A DNA stretch of 9,018 nt from Flavobacteriaceae bacterium. GTDB taxonomy: Bacteria; Bacteroidota; Bacteroidia; Flavobacteriales; Flavobacteriaceae. Under the pieces are notes generated by a model. It searched no databases and was not told where the DNA came from. It worked only from the letters and a program-made list of their open reading frames with translations. Shown here one piece after another: positions 6,518 to 9,018 of the stretch (position 1 is its first letter; each line of letters starts with the position of its first letter). A program made the position numbers and the translations under genes. The stretch is from positions 1-9,018 of the forward strand of contig JAQWON010000120.1 of NCBI GenBank assembly GCA_029245825.1. The letters are read 5' to 3'.

Positions 6518-7675
6518 ATGATTAATTTCAAAATTACATTTTTATTTTTTCTTTTATGTCTGAACCATGGGATATGTATATCCCAAAAAAAAATAATTGT
6601 AGGTGCGGAGCAAATAGATAAGTTTCTTCCCATATTAAAAAATAAAAAAGTTGGTATTGTAGCTCATCAAGCTAGCATTATAAATTCCAAGACTCATCTT
6701 GTTGATTCACTATTATCTTTAAATGTTAATATTCAAAAAGTATTTGCCCCAGAACATGGATTTAGAGGGAATCTTGATGCTGGTGAAGTTTTTATAAACA
6801 ACATTGATAATAAGACAAAACTTCCAGTGATTTCATTATACGGCAAAAAGAAAAAACCCTCCGATGAGGATTTGAATGGAATATCTATCATGATATTTGA
6901 TTTACAAGATGTAGGAGTAAGATTTTACACATATTTATCTACTCTCCACTATATAATGGAAGCTTGTTCAGAAAAAAATATACCTCTATTATTACTAGAT
7001 AGACCAAATCCTAATATTCATTATGTCGATGGCCCAGTTTTAGATCTTGATAATAAAAGTTTTGTCGGCATGCATCCTGTACCCATAGTTTATGGGATGA
7101 CAATAGGAGAATACGCCAAAATGATAAACGGAGAGGGTTGGCTAAATGGGGGTAAAAAATGCGATTTAAAAGTAATCCAAATAAAAAACTATAATCATAA
7201 AACATCTTATAATTTAAAAATAAGACCATCTCCAAATCTTCCAAACACCCAATCTGTATCTCTATATCCATCTCTTTGTTTACTTGAACAAACTCTTATA
7301 AGTATAGGAAGAGGTACAGAAATGCAATTTCAGGTGTATGGAAGTCCGAAATTTCCGAAGAATATCTTTAGTTTTAGTCCCATATCTAATTTTGGTTCAA
7401 AGAATCCTAAATTAAAAAATCAAATTTGTTATGGTGTAGATCTTCGGAAAGTCAAAAGGCCTAATCAAATTGAAATTAAATGGCTAATAGATTCATACTC
7501 CAAATTTCCAATAAAAAACAGTTTCTTTTTAGAAGGTTTTAATAAAATTTCTGGAACTAAAAATCTAAAAGAACAAATAATTAATGGTGTAAATGAGAAA
7601 GAAATAAGGATGAGTTGGAATTTAAAATTAGAACAGTTTAAAAAAATCAGAAAAAAATATCTATTATATCCATAA
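6518..7675 (+). CDS. namZ: Secreted DUF1343 protein, exo-beta-N-acetylmuramidase NamZ
   Basis: 385 residues with an N-terminal signal peptide (about 1-22, hydrophobic FLFFLL core). The mature part matches the DUF1343/NamZ family along its length: FAPEHGFRG (77-84), DAGE (87-90), LQDVGVRFYTYLSTLHY (129-145), DRPNPN (161-166), GPVLD (172-176), FVGMHP (182-187), INGEGWL (203-209), RPSPNLPN (236-243), YPSLCLLEQT (250-259) and GRGTE (264-268), then a YLLYP ending. NamZ releases N-acetylmuramic acid from the non-reducing ends of peptidoglycan fragments, supporting cell-wall turnover and recycling; it is expected in the periplasm. I see no MurNAc recycling genes beside it. The start is firm because the signal peptide begins at this ATG. 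The gene starts 16 bp from the divergent permease gene and ends 2 bp from convergent queE. A perfect -7 box sits immediately upstream. Confidence 0.93.
   Translation: MINFKITFLFFLLCLNHGICISQKKIIVGAEQIDKFLPILKNKKVGIVAHQASIINSKTHLVDSLLSLNVNIQKVFAPEHGFRGNLDAGEVFINNIDNKTKLPVISLYGKKKKPSDEDLNGISIMIFDLQDVGVRFYTYLSTLHYIMEACSEKNIPLLLLDRPNPNIHYVDGPVLDLDNKSFVGMHPVPIVYGMTIGEYAKMINGEGWLNGGKKCDLKVIQIKNYNHKTSYNLKIRPSPNLPNTQSVSLYPSLCLLEQTLISIGRGTEMQFQVYGSPKFPKNIFSFSPISNFGSKNPKLKNQICYGVDLRKVKRPNQIEIKWLIDSYSKFPIKNSFFLEGFNKISGTKNLKEQIINGVNEKEIRMSWNLKLEQFKKIRKKYLLYP
6529..6536 (-). promoter_or_regulatory. Candidate -7 box (TAATTTTG) for the permease gene
   Basis: Read on the minus strand this is TAATTTTG, a full match to the Bacteroidota consensus TAnnTTTG. 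It lies 27 nt before the TTG start at 6501 and inside codons 4-7 of namZ. No TTG occurs at the usual 17-23 bp upstream, so the -33 element is missing or degenerate. A competing, poorer box (TTAATTTG, complement of 6499-6506) would instead serve a start at 6477. Confidence 0.4.
6569..6584. repeat. Perfect inverted repeat GGGATAT-GT-ATATCCC
   Basis: Two 7-bp arms separated by two bases, followed on the plus strand by a run of nine A. It lies in namZ codons for the end of the signal peptide and about 33 bp upstream of the permease -7 box. It could be an operator for the permease promoter, a small hairpin in the namZ message, or chance. The symmetry itself is certain; any function is a guess. Confidence 0.3.
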
Positions 7676-7677
7676 GA

Positions 7678-8310
7678 TTATTCCACTCCAATATATTTAT
7701 GGGTCTGCAATGAAATTTTCCACTTTGGGTTTTTCATTACATAATCGACTATTAGAGGTATCATTTTATTTTTCTTGCCCCATTCTGGTTGTAAAAAAAG
7801 TTTACAACTATCATTTACTTTCTTAGATTGATTTTCTGCAAAAGTTAAGTCATTTTTGTTATGAACTATAATTTTTAATTCATCTGCTTTTTTATAAGCT
7901 TCATTTGTAGGTAATTTATTTTTTTTAGGAGATAAACAAAACCAATCCCATGTGCCTGAAACAGGATATGCTCCAGAGGTCTCAATATGAGTCCTAATAG
8001 ATATTTTTTTTAATTTACGAGTAATTGGTTTCATATTCCACATTAGTGGTTCTCCACCTGTTATTACAACTAATTTTGAATACTTAACTGCTTCAAATAT
8101 TATTTCATCTATGCTTTTTATAGTATGAGATTGATAATCCCAACTTTCTTTCACATCGCACCAATGACATCCAACATCACATCCTCCTATACGAATAAAA
8201 AAGGCCGCTGTACCTTTATGATATCCCTCTCCCTGAATCGTATAAAATTGATCCATTACTGGAAGCTCTAGGCCCTTAGATAATAAACTATTTAAAGGAT
8301 TTAATTTCAT
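7678..8310 (-). CDS. queE: 7-carboxy-7-deazaguanine synthase QueE (radical SAM)
   Basis: 210 residues from ATG at 8310. The protein carries the QueE signature: FYTIQGEG (22-29), the cluster-binding C44-x3-C48-x2-C51 in GGCDVGCHWCD, TGGEPL (84-89), HIETSG (108-113), CLSPK (125-129) and a C-terminal LQTHKYIG. QueE uses S-adenosylmethionine and a 4Fe-4S cluster to contract 6-carboxytetrahydropterin to 7-carboxy-7-deazaguanine, a step toward preQ0 and queuosine in tRNA; it acts in the cytoplasm. The frame extends 13 codons further to a TTG at 8349, but that TTG is part of a TTTTTTTG run that looks like a -33 element, and the extra residues do not resemble QueE. No other queuosine gene is in the window. 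It converges on namZ with a 2-bp gap and diverges from the VOC gene across 57 bp. Confidence 0.93.
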   Translation of the reverse strand: MKLNPLNSLLSKGLELPVMDQFYTIQGEGYHKGTAAFFIRIGGCDVGCHWCDVKESWDYQSHTIKSIDEIIFEAVKYSKLVVITGGEPLMWNMKPITRKLKKISIRTHIETSGAYPVSGTWDWFCLSPKKNKLPTNEAYKKADELKIIVHNKNDLTFAENQSKKVNDSCKLFLQPEWGKKNKMIPLIVDYVMKNPKWKISLQTHKYIGVE

Positions 8311-8314
8311 GTTG

Positions 8315-8354
8315 TAAAGATAAAAGATAAAGTCAGTAAAATTTATCAAAAAAA
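8315..8354 (-). promoter_or_regulatory. Candidate queE promoter
   Basis: On the minus strand TTTTTTTG (complement of 8347-8354) is followed 17 bp later by TATCTTTT (complement of 8322-8329), and 24 bp later by TATCTTTA (complement of 8315-8322). Each -7 candidate differs from TAnnTTTG only in the last base. The message leader would be about 0-10 nt before the ATG at 8310. Confidence 0.4.
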
Positions 8355-8356
8355 TA

Positions 8357-8364
8357 TATCTTTG
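8357..8364 (+). promoter_or_regulatory. Candidate -7 box (TATCTTTG) for the VOC gene
   Basis: TATCTTTG matches TAnnTTTG exactly and ends three bases before the ATG at 8368, implying a leaderless transcript. No -33 TTG is seen at normal spacing. The box contains the TTG (8362) that a longest-frame start call would pick. Confidence 0.45.
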
Positions 8365-8367
8365 AAT

Positions 8368-8793
8368 ATGGAGGATATTTCACCTTTTCACCTTGCAATA
8401 CCAGTGAACAATCTTGAAAAAGCGATTTCATTCTATGAGAATTTTTTAGGTTGTAAGCCTGGAAGAAAAAGTAAAGATTGGGCTGACTATGATCTTTTTG
8501 GACATCAACTTGTTTTACATCATGATAAGTCCCATACTGTAAAAAAACATCATAATGAAGTTGATGGAAAGTCAGTTCCTGTTCCTCACTTTGGAGTAGT
8601 TTTACCTTGGAATCAATTCAATGAGTTTTCACAAACATTAATTGATAAAGGAATAGAATTTGTTATTGAACCTTATATACGGTTTAAAGGATTCCCAGGA
8701 GAACAAATGACAATGTTTTTCTATGATCCTTCTGGGAATGCCCTAGAATTTAAGTCATTTAAAAATATTAATCAATTATTTGAAAAGGAATGA
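8368..8793 (+). CDS. VOC-family (glyoxalase/dioxygenase fold) protein
   Basis: 141 residues from ATG at 8368. The two beta-alpha-beta-beta-beta halves of the vicinal oxygen chelate fold are visible: PFHLAIPV-x-x-LEKAISFYENFLGC (6-29) opens the first, and VPHFGVVLPW (72-81) with FFYDPSGNALEFKSF (117-131) form the second. Likely metal ligands are His8, His74 and Glu127, the usual positions in this fold. EPYIRFKGFPGEQ (101-113) is typical of a widespread small VOC subfamily with no firmly assigned substrate, so the catalysed reaction is unknown. A start two codons earlier, at TTG 8362, is possible but would lie inside a perfect -7 box, so ATG is preferred. It faces folD in a convergent arrangement with a 62-bp gap. 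Confidence 0.88.
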   Translation: MEDISPFHLAIPVNNLEKAISFYENFLGCKPGRKSKDWADYDLFGHQLVLHHDKSHTVKKHHNEVDGKSVPVPHFGVVLPWNQFNEFSQTLIDKGIEFVIEPYIRFKGFPGEQMTMFFYDPSGNALEFKSFKNINQLFEKE

Positions 8794-8826
8794 AGATTTT
8801 GAATATTGCAGAGACATTATTTGATA

Positions 8827-8857
8827 AAGTTTTTTCTGAAAAGAATAGAAAAAATTT
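8827..8857. terminator. AT-rich hairpin between convergent VOC and folD genes
   Basis: AAGTTTTTTCT (8827-8837) can pair with AGAAAAAATTT (8847-8857) in an 11-bp stem with one G-T pair and a 9-base loop. It lies between two converging genes and reaches the folD stop codon. It contains little G+C, so it is a weak stem. A role as a two-way terminator rests mainly on position. Confidence 0.3.
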
Positions 8858-9018
8858 AATCTTTTCTTTGGCATGCAAGGAAAGTATTTTTTAAAAGCAT
8901 TGAAATTGTCATTGGCCCAACACCTCCTGGAACAGGTGTTATTGCACTAGATTTTTCTAATACATTTTGATAATCTACATCCCCTTTAATAACATAACCT
9001 TTTGGACTAGACTGATCA
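8856..9018 (-). CDS. folD: Methylenetetrahydrofolate dehydrogenase/cyclohydrolase FolD, C-terminal fragment
   Basis: Only the last 53 codons and the TAA stop are in the window; the gene continues past the right edge. The fragment reads KGDVDYQNV, then ITPVPGGVGPMTISMLLKNT, the strongly conserved C-terminal signature of FolD, and ends ACQRKD. FolD converts 5,10-methylene-tetrahydrofolate to 10-formyl-tetrahydrofolate in the cytoplasm, supplying one-carbon units for purine and formyl-methionine synthesis. The catalytic lysine region is outside the window. It converges on the VOC gene. Confidence 0.93.
   Translation of the reverse strand, partial: DQSSPKGYVIKGDVDYQNVLEKSSAITPVPGGVGPMTISMLLKNTFLACQRKD

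Noticed and set aside
6502..6633. 44-residue N-terminal extension of the permease up to ATG 6633
   Set aside because: It is the antisense of the namZ signal peptide and covers a perfect -7 box; family members begin near FIA-x-R.
7011..7271. Minus-strand 86-residue frame
   Set aside because: Antisense to conserved NamZ motifs (RPSPNLPN and others).
8790..8894. 34-codon plus-strand frame starting at an ATGA overlap with the VOC stop
   Set aside because: Overlaps the folD 3' end and the putative hairpin, and has no recognisable features. The ATGA overlap is tempting, but the frame is too short to support.

Overview
The window looks like an AT-rich member of the Bacteroidota, most likely a flavobacterium. 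The evidence is a giant secreted protein built from Ig-like/PKD-like repeats of the kind typical of type IX-secreted surface proteins, a DUF1343/NamZ protein, a Bacteroidota-style FtsX/LolE permease, very AT-rich gaps, and several matches to the Bacteroidota promoter -7 element TAnnTTTG. Shine-Dalgarno sequences are essentially absent. The species cannot be named from this sequence.

Layout. Positions 1-3451 (minus) hold the N-terminal 1150 residues of one very large exported repeat protein whose 3' end lies beyond the left edge. It reads without an in-frame stop from a TTG codon at 3451. A divergent gap of about 140 bp follows, then a small MORN-repeat lipoprotein (plus, to 4221). A cystathionine-beta-synthase-type PLP enzyme (4232-5215, minus) lies downstream of an FtsX/LolE-like permease (5266-6501, minus), probably in one transcript. 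Next come namZ (6518-7675, plus), queE (7678-8310, minus), a VOC/glyoxalase-fold protein (8368-8793, plus) and the last 53 codons of folD (8856-9018, minus). No stretch over 300 bp lacks a gene. I see no tRNA, rRNA, CRISPR array, insertion sequence or integrase.

How the genes work together. There is no obvious shared pathway. The left part is cell-surface biology: a giant adhesin-like protein and a lipoprotein facing it across a shared promoter region. The right part is housekeeping: sulfur amino-acid metabolism, envelope transport, peptidoglycan turnover, queuosine synthesis and folate one-carbon metabolism. The strand flips at almost every gene and the gaps are tiny (10, 16 and 2 bp in the middle). 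Several genes have a -7 box almost touching the start codon, which implies leaderless or nearly leaderless messages. This also shows that some of the longest possible reading frames begin inside promoter elements and should be shortened.

The most notable structure is the higher-order architecture of the giant protein: a three-module unit (A-long, A-short, B) of 272-296 residues repeated three times, with a fourth copy starting at the window edge. I did not find a convincing new defence or mobile system here; the rest is conserved core genome.
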